A stretch of 64,000 nucleotides of DNA from Agathobaculum massiliense (GTDB lineage Bacteria > Bacillota > Clostridia > Oscillospirales > Butyricicoccaceae). The notes under the pieces are model-generated. The model worked only from the letters and a program-made list of their open reading frames with translations. It did not search any database and had not been told where the DNA came from. Of this stretch, positions 8,062 through 16,826 are shown piece by piece. The stretch's first letter is position 1. Each line of letters begins with the position of its first letter. The stretch lies in the NCBI RefSeq assembly GCF_900291975.1, contig NZ_OMPN01000001.1, forward strand, positions 1,116,001-1,180,000. Direction: 5' to 3'. The translations under genes were made by a program, and so were the position numbers.

Positions 8062-8094
8062 AAAGATAACAATGCCAGCATGGAGGGATTTGCT

Positions 8095-8472
8095 ATGCCG
8101 GATTTTTCTGCGATGGATGTACTGCGTTTTTTTGACCGCCGCCCGCGCGAGCTTGAACTGTACCAGGCTTTTGCCGCCAAGGTGCTGGCTGCCCGTCCGG
8201 ATACCCATATCCGCGTGCTGAAAAGCCAGATCACCCTGGAAAACCGGCACGGGTTTGCGTTTGTCTCCCTGCCGCGCCGCAAGGTCGGCGAGCCGTCTGT
8301 CGTGGTCAGCATCGGGCTGCCGTACCGGATATCCTCACCGCGCATCTGGATGGCGGTCGAGCCGTACCCCAACCGATGGACGCACCATCTACTTCTCTCA
8401 GATGAGACACAGCTCGATGCGGAGCTGATGGGCTGGATAACAGAAGCCGCCGCATTTGCGGCGGCCAAATAA
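8095..8472 (+). CDS. DUF5655-type small protein
   Basis: A 125-residue soluble protein. The pattern RVLKSQITLENRHGFAFVS followed by VEPYPNRWTHHLLL and a C-terminal ELMGWITEAAAFA matches my memory of the DUF5655 domain, which has no known function. The start at 8095 is supported by GGAGGG at 8082-8087; a second ATG at 8080 overlaps this site and is unlikely to be used. It has its own promoter and precedes the MocR-type regulator by 34 bp, so the two may be cotranscribed. Confidence 0.65.
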   Translation: MPDFSAMDVLRFFDRRPRELELYQAFAAKVLAARPDTHIRVLKSQITLENRHGFAFVSLPRRKVGEPSVVVSIGLPYRISSPRIWMAVEPYPNRWTHHLLLSDETQLDAELMGWITEAAAFAAAK

Positions 8473-8506
8473 GCCCACTTTTGGCCACACCCTGCAAGGA
8501 GGTTCT

Positions 8507-9913
8507 ATGCTCACCTATCATCTCGATCCGCACGCCAAAACCCCGCTGTATGAACAACTCTACCGCGCGGTGCGCGCGGATATTATGTCCGGCACGCTCG
8601 CGGGCGGCGAACGCCTGCCCAGCAAACGGCAGCTCGCCGCCAACCTGCGCATCAGTCAGATCACGGTCGAAACCGCTTACAGCCAGCTTCTGGCCGAAGG
8701 TTATCTGGTTTCCGAGCCGCGGCGCGGCTATTTTGTGCAGCGTCAGCTCGCTGTGCCGGCCGCCCCGCCCCGCGTTGCGGCTGCGCAGGCACCGCAGCGT
8801 AACGCTCCGGAGCCGGTCTGCCGTTATGATTTCCGCACCAACATCGTGGACAACGGCTGCTTCCCGTTTTCCACCTGGGCGCGCCTATCGCGCAGCGTGC
8901 TGAGCGAATACTCCGACCGCCTGCTGCGCGCGACCGACCCCTGCGGCGCGTCTGAGCTGCGCGCGGAGATCGTTCGCTACCTGTACGATTTTCGCGGAAT
9001 CAACGTGTCGCCGGACAATATTCTGGTGGGCGCGGGGTCGGAATACCTGATGCATCTGGTCATCCAGCTTTTGGGCCGCGACCGTGTGTACGCATTGGAA
9101 AACCCCGGCTACCGCAAGCTGTACCAGATCTTCGCGGTGAACGGCATCACAGCGCGCCCGATCCCGCTGGACAAGCAGGGCCTGCGCGCGGATGCGCTCG
9201 CCGCGAGCGACGCCTCCGTGGTCTACCTGACGCCCTCACACCATTTCCCGCTCGGCACGGTCATGCCCGCGGCGCGGCGGCTCGAGCTGCTGCGCTGGGC
9301 CTCCGCCGCTCCGGACCGGTATATCATCGAGGATGATTACGACAGTGAGTTCCGCTATGCCTCCCGCCCCATCCCCGCGCTGGGCGAGCTGGATCGCGCA
9401 GGCCGCGTGGTGTATGTCAACACCTTCGCCAAAAGCCTGGCGCCCGGCCTGCGCATCAGCTATCTGGTGCTGCCGGACGCGCTCATGGCCCGCTACCGCG
9501 CGCAGTTCTCGCTCTATTCCTCCACCGTACCCAGCTTTGACCAGCATACGCTCGCCGCGTTTATGCGCACGGGGGGCTTCGAACGGCATATCAGCCGCAG
9601 CCGCAAGGTGTACCAAGCGCGGCGCGACGCGCTCATGGCCGCGCTCGACCGGGAGCTGGCCGGCCTGCCGCACGAGGTTTCGCGCTCCGAAGCCGGACTG
9701 CACCTGCTGCTGCATATGCGCAGCGGCATGCTGGAAGGCGAGCTGATCAACCGGGCACGCGCGGTCGGGGTGCGGGTCTACGGTCTGTCCGCCTATTACA
9801 CGCCGCCGGTCAAGCCGCCGCGGGCCACGCTGGTGCTCGGCTACGCCGGCCTGACCGAGCGCCAGATCGACGAAGCCGCCGCGCTTCTGCGTCAGGCCTG
9901 GGACGGCCGCTGA
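8507..9913 (+). CDS. MocR/PdxR-type regulator (GntR helix-turn-helix fused to PLP aminotransferase domain)
   Basis: A 468-residue fusion. The N-terminal GntR winged helix (about 10-75; TPLYEQLYRAVRADIMSGTLAGGERLPSKRQLA, then a SQITVETAY recognition helix) is followed by a class I aminotransferase fold. That fold has IIEDDYDSEFRY and NTFAKSLAPGLR, with PLP-binding Lys309. MocR proteins use PLP or an aldimine as effector; PdxR members control pyridoxal synthesis and others control GABA or taurine use. No pdxST or gab genes are adjacent, so the target is unknown. The start at 8507 follows AAGGAGG. The downstream terminator is shared with dinB. Confidence 0.85.
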   Translation: MLTYHLDPHAKTPLYEQLYRAVRADIMSGTLAGGERLPSKRQLAANLRISQITVETAYSQLLAEGYLVSEPRRGYFVQRQLAVPAAPPRVAAAQAPQRNAPEPVCRYDFRTNIVDNGCFPFSTWARLSRSVLSEYSDRLLRATDPCGASELRAEIVRYLYDFRGINVSPDNILVGAGSEYLMHLVIQLLGRDRVYALENPGYRKLYQIFAVNGITARPIPLDKQGLRADALAASDASVVYLTPSHHFPLGTVMPAARRLELLRWASAAPDRYIIEDDYDSEFRYASRPIPALGELDRAGRVVYVNTFAKSLAPGLRISYLVLPDALMARYRAQFSLYSSTVPSFDQHTLAAFMRTGGFERHISRSRKVYQARRDALMAALDRELAGLPHEVSRSEAGLHLLLHMRSGMLEGELINRARAVGVRVYGLSAYYTPPVKPPRATLVLGYAGLTERQIDEAAALLRQAWDGR

Positions 9914-9917
9914 AGCA

Positions 9918-9947
9918 ATAAGCCCTGATACTGTCAGGGCTTATTTT
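9918..9947. terminator. Bidirectional terminator between the MocR gene and dinB
   Basis: ATAAGCCCTGA-TACTG-TCAGGGCTTAT followed by TTTCTT. It overlaps the last codons of the convergent dinB gene. Confidence 0.8.
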
Positions 9948-11157
9948 CTTCTTTTTCCTTATCCTCTTTCTTTACCGAGTGGGCGAACACCACCGACTGG
10001 TCTCCGAACCGCTCCCGCAGTGCATCCACCGTCCGGTCCAGCCGGCGCTGCTTTTCGCGCGCCTGCCGCGCTTCCGCTGCGTCAAACAGGGAAAGCTGCT
10101 CGCACGACTGCGCTTCGGGCAGCAGGTTCGCCGCCGTGACCGACAGCAGCCGGATCGGCCTGCCGATCTGCCAGTGCGCGCGCAACAGGGCCATGGAAAT
10201 ATCGATCAGCGCGCGCGTGGAATTGGTCGGGCGTTCCAGCGTGACCTGCCGCGAGCGGTTGCGGAATTCCGGATCGCGGATGCCGAGCTGCACGGTCTGG
10301 CACACCAGCCCATGCCGCCGCAAGCGGCGGCCGACATTGTCGCACAGTGCGGTCAGCCCCATCCGGCATTCGTCCTCGCCCACCAGATTATGCGCGAATG
10401 TCATGCTGTTCCCCACGGATTTGACCTCGCGCTCCTCGTAAAACGGGCGCACCGGCTCGTCGTCCTCCCCGCGGGCGTAGCACAGCAGGGTGTCGCCCAT
10501 TTTCCCGAAAACGCCGTGCAGGAACGCAGGGTCGCACACGGCCAGATCGCCTATGGTATACACGCCCAGGCGGCTGAGCTTATCCAGCGCATGCCGACCC
10601 ACATACAGCAGCGCGCTGACCGGCAACGGCCAGACCTTGTCCTTGTAATTCCCGCGCGAAAACACGGTTGTCCCGTCCGGCTTTTTGTAATCGCTGCCCA
10701 GCTTGGCGAACGCGCGGTTGAACGACACGCCCACCGAGATCGTCAGCCCTACCTCCACGCGCATGCGGCGGCGCAGCTCGTCCGCGATCTGCTCCCCCGT
10801 GCCGAACAGATGTGCCGTTCCGGTTACATCCAGAAAGGATTCATCAATACCGAACGGGTCAACCAGATCGGTATACTGTAGGTACAACTCGTTGCACCGG
10901 CGTGAATATTTGACATACTCCGACCGGTGCGGCGCGACCAGGCGTAAGTCTGGACACTTACGCCTGGCCTGCCAGATGGTCTCGGCCGTTTGTACACCGA
11001 ACGCTTTCGCTTTCTCATTTTTTGCAAGGATGATGCCGCGCCGGCTTTCCGGATCGCCGCAGACCGCGCTCGGCCCTTCGGCCAGCGTGGGGTCGAGTAG
11101 CGTCTCCACCGAGACATAAAACGCGTTACAGTCACAGTGCAGGATCGTGCGTTCCAC
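9934..11157 (-). CDS. dinB: DNA polymerase IV (Y-family translesion polymerase)
   Basis: About 407 residues. The palm carries the catalytic acidic residues in LHCDCNAFYVSVE and DESFLDVTG. Thumb and little-finger regions follow, and the tail holds a beta-clamp-binding motif, QLSLFDA. Y-family polymerases copy past damaged bases with low fidelity. I favour the GTG at 11157 over the ATG at 11172 because GGAGG lies about 7 nt before the GTG and the family usually begins a few residues before the first catalytic Asp. It stands alone between a convergent gene and the thiamine riboswitch promoter. Confidence 0.9.
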   Translation of the reverse strand: MERTILHCDCNAFYVSVETLLDPTLAEGPSAVCGDPESRRGIILAKNEKAKAFGVQTAETIWQARRKCPDLRLVAPHRSEYVKYSRRCNELYLQYTDLVDPFGIDESFLDVTGTAHLFGTGEQIADELRRRMRVEVGLTISVGVSFNRAFAKLGSDYKKPDGTTVFSRGNYKDKVWPLPVSALLYVGRHALDKLSRLGVYTIGDLAVCDPAFLHGVFGKMGDTLLCYARGEDDEPVRPFYEEREVKSVGNSMTFAHNLVGEDECRMGLTALCDNVGRRLRRHGLVCQTVQLGIRDPEFRNRSRQVTLERPTNSTRALIDISMALLRAHWQIGRPIRLLSVTAANLLPEAQSCEQLSLFDAAEARQAREKQRRLDRTVDALRERFGDQSVVFAHSVKKEDKEKEENKP

Positions 11158-11212
11158 AGCATCCCCTCCCACCGAACATTTGTTTCTTTTATTATACCGT
11201 GAAAATTCCGTC

Positions 11213-11242
11213 TTGACAACCGTATCCGATCAGGTCTATACT
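11213..11242 (+). promoter_or_regulatory. Promoter of the thiamine operon
   Basis: TTGACA (11213-11218), 18 bp, TATACT (11237-11242), just upstream of the TPP aptamer. Confidence 0.85.
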
Positions 11243-11251
11243 GAGTTTGCA

Positions 11252-11334
11252 AGCAAGGGTGCCGTGATGAGCGGCTGAGAGGGCGAGAGCCTAACCTTTT
11301 GAACCTGTTGGTTAACACCATCGTAGGGAAGCTG
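11252..11334 (+). ncRNA. TPP riboswitch (THI element)
   Basis: The conserved THI blocks are present in order: GGGTGCC, CTGAGAGGGCGAGAGCC, TTTTGAACCTG, and GTTAACACCATCGTAGGGAAG. This aptamer binds thiamine pyrophosphate in the nascent mRNA. It sits between a strong promoter and a terminator hairpin at 11355-11397, so ligand binding should favour termination and shut off thiS onward. Confidence 0.95.
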
Positions 11335-11354
11335 TCGCATCGCAGAACATTCAA

Positions 11355-11397
11355 ATGCCCCGGTTTTACCGCATGGTGAAACCGAGGCATTTTTTCT
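11355..11397 (+). terminator. Riboswitch-linked intrinsic terminator
   Basis: ATGCC(C)CGGTTTTACC pairs with GGTGAAACCGAGGCAT, followed by TTTTTTC. It is the expression platform of the TPP riboswitch. Confidence 0.85.
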
Positions 11398-11420
11398 TGC
11401 GGAAAAGAGGGGGTATTTTG

Positions 11421-11615
11421 ATGAAAGTAAACGGACAAACACAGCCCTGCCCTGCGTTACTGACCGTGCAGGCCCTTGTGCAGTCGCGCGGCCTTGACCC
11501 GCAGCGCGTGGCGGTGGAAAAGAACGGGCATATCATCCCGCGCAGCCGCTTTGCAGAGGAGACGCTGTGCGACGCCGACACGGTCGAGATCGTACAGTTC
11601 GTGGGCGGAGGCTGA
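11421..11615 (+). CDS. thiS: Sulfur carrier protein ThiS
   Basis: A 64-residue ubiquitin-like carrier ending in the required di-glycine (FVGGG). After adenylation by ThiF its C-terminus carries sulfur as a thiocarboxylate to ThiG for the thiazole ring. The NGHIIPRSRFAEETLCDADTVEIV stretch is typical. The start at 11421 follows AAGAGGGGG. It is the first gene after the TPP riboswitch terminator; thiF begins 5 bp after the stop. Confidence 0.9.
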   Translation: MKVNGQTQPCPALLTVQALVQSRGLDPQRVAVEKNGHIIPRSRFAEETLCDADTVEIVQFVGGG

Positions 11616-11620
11616 ATACG

Positions 11621-12256
11621 ATGGTTTTAACACAGAAAGAGCTGCACGACGCGCTCTCCGGCCGGCACGGCGCCGCTGTTCAGGCGCAGCTCGACCGCGC
11701 CGCGGTCGGCATCGCGGGGCTGGGCGGACTCGGCTCCCATATCGCCGTATCGCTCGCGCGGCTCGGGGTCGGCCGGCTAGTGCTTGTCGATTTCGACGTG
11801 GTCGATGTGACCAACCTCAACCGCCAGCACTATACCATGAAAGACATCGGCATCCCCAAAACACTCGCCCTCCTGGAACAACTAGAGGCAATCAATCCAT
11901 ACTTAAATTACGAAACGTATACCGAGCGCATCATTCCGGCAAACGCCGCCCGTCTGTTCGCGGGCTGCGACGTGGTATGCGAGGCGTTCGACCGCCCCGA
12001 CCAGAAAGCCATGCTGATCGAAACGCTGCTCGAACAGCAGCCGAAAACCCCTATCGTCTCCGGCAGCGGCATGGCAGGCTTCGGCTCGGCCAACGCCATC
12101 CGCACGGAACGGCGGTTCGGCCGCCTGTACCTCTGCGGGGACGGAATGAGCGATGTATCCGACGGGCTGGGGCTGATGGCGCCGCGTGTCGCAGTCTGCG
12201 CGGCGCACCAGGCGGCCATGACGCTGCGCCTGCTGCTAGGCGAGCACGAACCGTAA
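11621..12256 (+). CDS. thiF: ThiS adenylyltransferase ThiF (family 2)
   Basis: A 211-residue E1-like adenylyltransferase. The nucleotide-binding loop is [13 protein letters not shown] and the acidic strand [16 protein letters not shown] is diagnostic of the ThiF/MoeB/E1 fold. The short form without the zinc-binding Cys pairs matches the family sometimes called ThiF family 2. It activates the ThiS C-terminus with ATP. The start is ATG at 11621 with GGAGG in the end of thiS, so the two are translationally linked. A bidirectional terminator follows before the convergent mscL. Confidence 0.9.
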   Translation: MVLTQKELHDALSGRHGAAVQAQLDRAAVGIAGLGGLGSHIAVSLARLGVGRLVLVDFDVVDVTNLNRQHYTMKDIGIPKTLALLEQLEAINPYLNYETYTERIIPANAARLFAGCDVVCEAFDRPDQKAMLIETLLEQQPKTPIVSGSGMAGFGSANAIRTERRFGRLYLCGDGMSDVSDGLGLMAPRVAVCAAHQAAMTLRLLLGEHEP

Positions 12257-12266
12257 CGGGCAAAAA

Positions 12267-12292
12267 AGAAAAAGGCCCTGCGGGCCTTTTTC
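12267..12292. terminator. Bidirectional terminator between thiF and mscL
   Basis: AAAAAGGCCC-TGC-GGGCCTTTTT. It can end thiSF transcription and mscL transcription. Confidence 0.8.
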
Positions 12293-12308
12293 CGGATGGG
12301 GTCGGCGC

Positions 12309-12725
12309 TTACTCCTCACGGGGCAACTCAGAGGCGCAGTGCGCGCATTTGGTCGCCGCGATCGGGATATCGCTGCAGCAATACGGGCATTTCTTGGTCG
12401 TCGGGGCGGCGGGCGCGTCCGGCTTTCTGCCCAGGCTGGTCAGCTTGTTGACCGCCTTGAGCATGCAGAACAGCACGAACGCCATAATCAGGAAATTGAT
12501 GACCGAGGTCAGGAACGCGCCGTACTTGAGTTCGATTCCCGCAATCTGCAGTGTGAACGCGCTCAGGTCGGTGTTGCCCGCCAAGCCGAGGAGCGGGTTA
12601 ATCAGGTTATCGGTCAGCGAGGTCACAATGCTGGTGAACGCGCCGCCGATGATAACACCGATCGCCATATCCATCACGTTGCCGCGCAGCGCGAAGGACT
12701 TGAATTCCTCAATAAACTTTTTCAT
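12309..12725 (-). CDS. mscL: Large-conductance mechanosensitive channel MscL with C-terminal zinc ribbon
   Basis: A 138-residue channel protein. The N-terminal amphipathic helix [21 protein letters not shown] is followed by two membrane helices (about 15-45 and 68-95) that form the pentameric pore. The pore opens under membrane tension and saves cells from osmotic downshock. The C-terminus carries CPYCCSDIP and CAHCASELP, a Cys4 zinc ribbon seen in clostridial MscL. It is encoded against the surrounding thi genes and has its own strong promoter at 12765-12793. The insertion splits the thiamine locus. Confidence 0.92.
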   Translation of the reverse strand: MKKFIEEFKSFALRGNVMDMAIGVIIGGAFTSIVTSLTDNLINPLLGLAGNTDLSAFTLQIAGIELKYGAFLTSVINFLIMAFVLFCMLKAVNKLTSLGRKPDAPAAPTTKKCPYCCSDIPIAATKCAHCASELPREE

Positions 12726-12764
12726 ACTGGCACCTCAAAATCTTTTATTTTTCTCCCTTTTCAT

Positions 12765-12793
12765 AGTATATCGACCTTTTTCGAGCCGGTCAA
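12765..12793 (-). promoter_or_regulatory. Promoter of mscL
   Basis: Read on the minus strand: TTGACC (12793-12788), 17 bp, TATACT (12770-12765). Confidence 0.8.
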
Positions 12794-12824
12794 GCAAAAA
12801 TTCACAAAAAAAGGAGTGCTTTTT

Positions 12825-13589
12825 ATGGCAGACAAGCTGATTCTGGGCGGGCATGAATTCACCTCCCGCTTCATCCTCGGTTCGGGCAAATATTCGCTCG
12901 ACCTGATCAACGCCGCCGTACATCACGCGGGCGCGCAGATCATTACCCTCGCGCTGCGCCGTGCGAATGAAGGCGGCGTGGCCAACATTCTGGACTATAT
13001 CCCCTCGGGCGTGACCCTGCTGCCCAATACCTCGGGCGCGCGCAACGCGGAGGAGGCCGTGCGCATCGCGCGCCTGTCGCGCGAATGTGGCTGCGGCGAC
13101 TTTGTCAAAATCGAGATCATGCGCGACAGCAAATACCTGCTGCCCGACAATCAGGAAACCATACGCGCGACCGAAATCCTCGCCAAAGAGGGCTTTATCG
13201 TCATGCCGTACATGTACCCTGATCTGAATGTTGCCCGCGACCTGGCCGGCGCGGGCGCGGCGTGCGTCATGCCACTCGGTGCGCCGATCGGTACGAACAA
13301 GGGCCTGACGACACGGGAATTCATCCAGATCCTGATCGACGAGATCGACCTGCCCATCATCGTGGACGCAGGCATCGGCCGCCCCTCGCAGGCCTGCGAA
13401 GCCATGGAAATGGGCGCGGCCGCGGTCATGGCAAACACCGCGATCGCCACCGCGGGCGACATTCCGGCGATGGCGGCAGCGTTCCGGCAGGCGATCGAAG
13501 CGGGCCGCACGGCGTATCTCGCCGGATTAGGGCGCGTGCGCGAAACCGCGTCCGCCTCCTCCCCGCTGACCGGCTTTTTGCACGATTGA
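12825..13589 (+). CDS. thiG: Thiazole synthase ThiG
   Basis: A 254-residue TIM-barrel enzyme that builds the thiazole phosphate from deoxyxylulose-5-phosphate, ThiS-thiocarboxylate and dehydroglycine. The N-terminal [17 protein letters not shown], the Schiff-base Lys95 in DFVKIE, and the phosphate loop [23 protein letters not shown] are all present. AAGGAG lies 8 nt upstream of the start. No convincing plus-strand promoter is visible in 12726-12824, so expression may depend on read-through across mscL. Confidence 0.93.
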   Translation: MADKLILGGHEFTSRFILGSGKYSLDLINAAVHHAGAQIITLALRRANEGGVANILDYIPSGVTLLPNTSGARNAEEAVRIARLSRECGCGDFVKIEIMRDSKYLLPDNQETIRATEILAKEGFIVMPYMYPDLNVARDLAGAGAACVMPLGAPIGTNKGLTTREFIQILIDEIDLPIIVDAGIGRPSQACEAMEMGAAAVMANTAIATAGDIPAMAAAFRQAIEAGRTAYLAGLGRVRETASASSPLTGFLHD

Positions 13590-13628
13590 GCCGCGTCCCC
13601 CCGAAAACCGCAGGAAAGGAACTTTTTC

Positions 13629-14819
13629 ATGAACGACAACAAGACGGAGATCGTCTCCGCAAGCTATATCACCGCCGAAACCGACCACATGGCGTACCAG
13701 CCCGGCATGGACGACATCGGCTCGGAAATACAGGACGAGGTTATCGCCCGTATGAACGCCTACGACGCGAACCGCTACACCGCCGCGGATGTGCAGCGCG
13801 CGCTGCAGCGTGATGTGCTGCAGCCCGAGGATTTCGCCGCGCTGCTGTCGCCTGCGGCCGCGCCTTTCCTCGAACAGATGGCGCGGCGCGCGCAGGCCGA
13901 AACGCGGAAGCACTTCGGCAACTCGGTGCAGATGTTCACCCCGCTGTACATCGCCAACTACTGTGAAAACTACTGCGTCTACTGCGGCTTCAACTGCCAT
14001 AACAAGATCCGCCGCGCCAAGCTCGACGCGAAGGAGATCGAACGGGAGCTGCAGGCGATCGCGGCCACCGGCCTGCAGGAAATCCTGCTGCTCACCGGCG
14101 AAAGCCGCTCCATGTCGCCGGTTTCCTACATCGGCGAGACGGCCAGGTGCGCGCGCAAGTATTTCCGTGTGATCGGCGTCGAAATCTATCCGCTCAACGT
14201 AGAGGAATACGCCTACCTGCATGCGTGCGGCGTGGATTATGTGACCGTATTCCAGGAAACCTACGACGCGGACAAATACAAGACCCTGCACCTTGGCGGA
14301 CATAAGCGCATCTTCCCCTACCGCCTGAACGCGCAGGAGCGTGCGCTGATGGGCGGCATGCGCGGCGTGGGCTTCGCGGCGCTGCTCGGCCTGTCCGACT
14401 TCCGCAGGGACGCGTTCGCGACCGGCCTGCACGCCCACCTCATCCAGCGCAAGTACCCGCACGCGGAGATCGCGTTCTCCTGCCCGCGTCTGCGGCCGAT
14501 CATCAACAACGACAAGGTGGGGCCGAAGGACGTACACGAGCCGCAGCTTCTGCAGGTCGTGTGCGCCTACCGCATATTCATGCCGTTCGCGTCCATCACG
14601 ATTTCGACGCGCGAGCGCGCGGACTTCCGTGACAACATCATCGGCATCGCCGCGACCAAGATCTCAGCAGGCGTCGATGTGGGTATCGGCGGCCATTCGG
14701 GCGAGGAAAAGGGCGACGAGCAGTTTGAAATCTCGGACGAGCGCTCGGTCGAGGAGGTCTATGATGCCATCTGCCGGCACGGGCTTCAGCCGGTCATGGC
14801 CGATTATCTGTACGTCTGA
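13629..14819 (+). CDS. thiH: 2-iminoacetate synthase ThiH (radical SAM tyrosine lyase)
   Basis: A 396-residue radical SAM enzyme with the CX3CX2C cluster Cys112-Cys116-Cys119 (YCENYCVYCGF). It cleaves tyrosine to p-cresol and dehydroglycine, the anaerobic source of the glycine-imine unit of thiazole. Its use instead of the oxygen-dependent ThiO fits an anaerobe. HydG, the hydrogenase maturase, is a close relative, but position directly after thiG and before thiC, and length, favour ThiH. AGGAAAGGAAC precedes the start. Confidence 0.9.
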   Translation: MNDNKTEIVSASYITAETDHMAYQPGMDDIGSEIQDEVIARMNAYDANRYTAADVQRALQRDVLQPEDFAALLSPAAAPFLEQMARRAQAETRKHFGNSVQMFTPLYIANYCENYCVYCGFNCHNKIRRAKLDAKEIERELQAIAATGLQEILLLTGESRSMSPVSYIGETARCARKYFRVIGVEIYPLNVEEYAYLHACGVDYVTVFQETYDADKYKTLHLGGHKRIFPYRLNAQERALMGGMRGVGFAALLGLSDFRRDAFATGLHAHLIQRKYPHAEIAFSCPRLRPIINNDKVGPKDVHEPQLLQVVCAYRIFMPFASITISTRERADFRDNIIGIAATKISAGVDVGIGGHSGEEKGDEQFEISDERSVEEVYDAICRHGLQPVMADYLYV

Positions 14820-14838
14820 CCACCGCAGGCATCCCACA

Positions 14839-14946
14839 CGGGAGGGGGACTTTCTCCCGCAGCCTTTTGTCAGCCGCCGGAACACGGCGCGCCGCCGCGG
14901 ACAGAGCGCACCGCATGCTGCGGCGGTCTGGGAAACGCCGTGTTCG
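14839..14946 (+). promoter_or_regulatory. Structured leader between thiH and thiC
   Basis: The 161-bp gap holds a small hairpin (CGGGAG/CTCCCG, 14839-14859). A long one follows with outer arms GAACACGGCG (14880-14889) and CGCCGTGTTC (14936-14945) and inner arms CCGCCGC (14892-14898) and GCGGCGG (14920-14926). I see no THI-box blocks, so it is not a second TPP riboswitch. Role unknown: mRNA processing or translational control of thiC are possible. Confidence 0.5.
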
Positions 14947-14980
14947 GGTGACAATATAAGAAAAGGAGCATCAGCAAGCC

Positions 14981-16303
14981 ATGAGAAACTATGCAACCCA
15001 GATGGACGCCGCCAAGCGCGGCATCGTCACGCCGGAGATCGAAACGGTCGCCAAAAAGGAGAACCGTCCGGTCGAGTTCATCATGGAACGCGTCGCAAAG
15101 GGTACGATTGCGATTCCGGCCAACATCAACCACAAAAGTCTGTCCGCGGAGGCGGTGGGCGACGGCACCCGTGTCAAGATCAACGTCAACCTCGGCATTT
15201 CGGGCGACTGCAAGGATTATGAGATGGAGATGCGCAAGGTACGCATGGCCATCGATATGGGCGCGGAATCCATCATGGACCTGTCCAACTACGGCAAGAC
15301 CAATACGTTCCGCCAGCAGCTCATCGACCTTTCTCCCGCCATGATCGGCACGGTACCCATGTACGATGCAATCGGGTATCTGGAAAAGGACCTGCTGGAG
15401 ATCTCCGCGCAGGATTTCCTGCGCGTGGTAGAGGCGCACGCCAGGGAGGGAGTGGACTTCATGACCATCCACGCGGGCCTCAACCGCCGCGCGGTCGAGG
15501 CCTTCATGCGCGAGGGGCGCAAAATGAATATCGTATCGCGCGGCGGCTCGCTGCTGTTCGCGTGGATGCAGACGACCGGCCACGAGAACCCGTTCTTCGA
15601 GTATTACGACGATGTGCTTGACATCCTGCGCCAATACGATGTGACCATTTCGCTCGGCGACGCGCTGCGCCCCGGCTGCCTGGCCGACGCCTCGGACGCG
15701 GGCCAGCTCAGCGAGCTGATCGAGCTGGGCAGCCTGACACGCCGCGCCTGGGCGCGCGATGTGCAGGTCATGGTCGAGGGGCCGGGCCATATGGCGATGG
15801 ACGAAATCGCAGCCAACATGAAACTGCAGAAGCGCCTGTGCCACGGCGCGCCGTTCTATGTCCTCGGCCCGCTGGTAACCGATATCGCGCCCGGCTATGA
15901 CCATATCACCTCGGCGATCGGCGGCGCAATCGCGGCGCAGGCCGGCGCGAATTTCCTATGCTACGTCACACCGGCCGAGCATCTGCGCCTGCCGGATGAG
16001 AACGACGTACGCGAGGGGATCGCTGCCAGCAAAATCGCGGCGCACGCGGCGGATATCGCGCTCGGCCTGCCCGGCGCGCGCGACCGCGACAACGCTATGG
16101 CCGAGGCCCGTCACCGGCTGGATTGGGAACGACAGTTCTCGCTCGCGCTCGATCCGGAAAAGGCCGAGCGATTTTACAACCAGGTGCCGCCGAGCGAACG
16201 GCACCAATGCTCGATGTGCGGCAAAATGTGCGCCGTGCGCACGACCAACCTCATTCTGGAAGGGAAAAAGATTGCGTTCTGCAGCGAAAAGGGCGCTTGC
16301 TGA
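14981..16303 (+). CDS. thiC: Phosphomethylpyrimidine synthase ThiC (radical SAM)
   Basis: A 440-residue enzyme that rearranges aminoimidazole ribotide to hydroxymethylpyrimidine phosphate. The conserved [33 protein letters not shown] and VMVEGPGH segments are present. The C-terminal cluster reads CSMCGKMC, that is CX2CX3C rather than the CX2CX4C I recall for E. coli, as in other anaerobes. It lacks the N-terminal extension of proteobacterial and plant ThiC. AAAAGGAG precedes the start. It is the last gene of the locus; thiD and thiE are not in the window and thiN is far away at 52.7 kb. Confidence 0.93.
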   Translation: MRNYATQMDAAKRGIVTPEIETVAKKENRPVEFIMERVAKGTIAIPANINHKSLSAEAVGDGTRVKINVNLGISGDCKDYEMEMRKVRMAIDMGAESIMDLSNYGKTNTFRQQLIDLSPAMIGTVPMYDAIGYLEKDLLEISAQDFLRVVEAHAREGVDFMTIHAGLNRRAVEAFMREGRKMNIVSRGGSLLFAWMQTTGHENPFFEYYDDVLDILRQYDVTISLGDALRPGCLADASDAGQLSELIELGSLTRRAWARDVQVMVEGPGHMAMDEIAANMKLQKRLCHGAPFYVLGPLVTDIAPGYDHITSAIGGAIAAQAGANFLCYVTPAEHLRLPDENDVREGIAASKIAAHAADIALGLPGARDRDNAMAEARHRLDWERQFSLALDPEKAERFYNQVPPSERHQCSMCGKMCAVRTTNLILEGKKIAFCSEKGAC

Positions 16304-16345
16304 TGCAGACCGTTCCGGCAGGCCCGCCTTCCAGAAGATAAGAAA

Positions 16346-16374
16346 AACAGGCCGCGGCGCGGCCTGTTTTTTTA
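16346..16374 (+). terminator. Terminator of the thi operon
   Basis: AACAGGCCGC-GGC-GCGGCCTGTT followed by TTTTT. Confidence 0.85.
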
Positions 16375-16396
16375 CGCTTCCCACGCGGCAGCCTGT

Positions 16397-16741
16397 TTAC
16401 CGGCAGGGGGTATAATCGATTTCCGACCGCTCCTCCGTCGCCTCCAGCTTGAAGATGACCGGCCGCAGCCCATCGTTGCAGCTACAGATCGCTACGCCCG
16501 GCTTGCGGATCCAGTCGCCATAATAAAACGTTTCCCTTCCCGCGCCGTGTGCCAGCGCGAATACATACTGGTAGATGGCTTTCCACGCCTCGTCGCACAG
16601 CCCGTCCGGCTTGGCGTAATCAGCGTAGAACACCTGTCCCTCGCGGAGCATCGGGCAGGCCTTCAGCCCCTCGGCCCCATACTCCCGCGCGAGCTCTTCA
16701 TCCAGCGTGGTTTTCAGCACCGTGATTTTTACCTTGTTCAT
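16397..16741 (-). CDS. TIGR04076 family protein
   Basis: A 114-residue small protein. The pattern KITVLKTT near the N-terminus, then CPMLREGQVF, an invariant-looking CDEAW, and the C-terminal DGLRPVIFKLEA match the TIGR04076 family as I recall it. Its function is unknown and conserved cysteines hint at metal or redox chemistry. AAAGGAGG precedes the start. Monocistronic, with convergent thiC on one side. Confidence 0.7.
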   Translation of the reverse strand: MNKVKITVLKTTLDEELAREYGAEGLKACPMLREGQVFYADYAKPDGLCDEAWKAIYQYVFALAHGAGRETFYYGDWIRKPGVAICSCNDGLRPVIFKLEATEERSEIDYTPCR

Positions 16742-16826
16742 ATCCTTATCCCTCCTTTTCCCATTGTACTATAAAAGGGAAAGCGCGGGCAAGCCCTCGT
16801 CGGGAAATATCCGGTCCCGCCACGCG

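Noticed and set aside
13629-14819. HydG hydrogenase maturase instead of ThiH
   Set aside because: The genes thiG and thiC flank it, no hydE or hydF is nearby, and the length and C-terminus fit ThiH.
14820-14980. Second TPP riboswitch before thiC
   Set aside because: No CTGAGA block and no final GTAGGGAA block, only hairpins.
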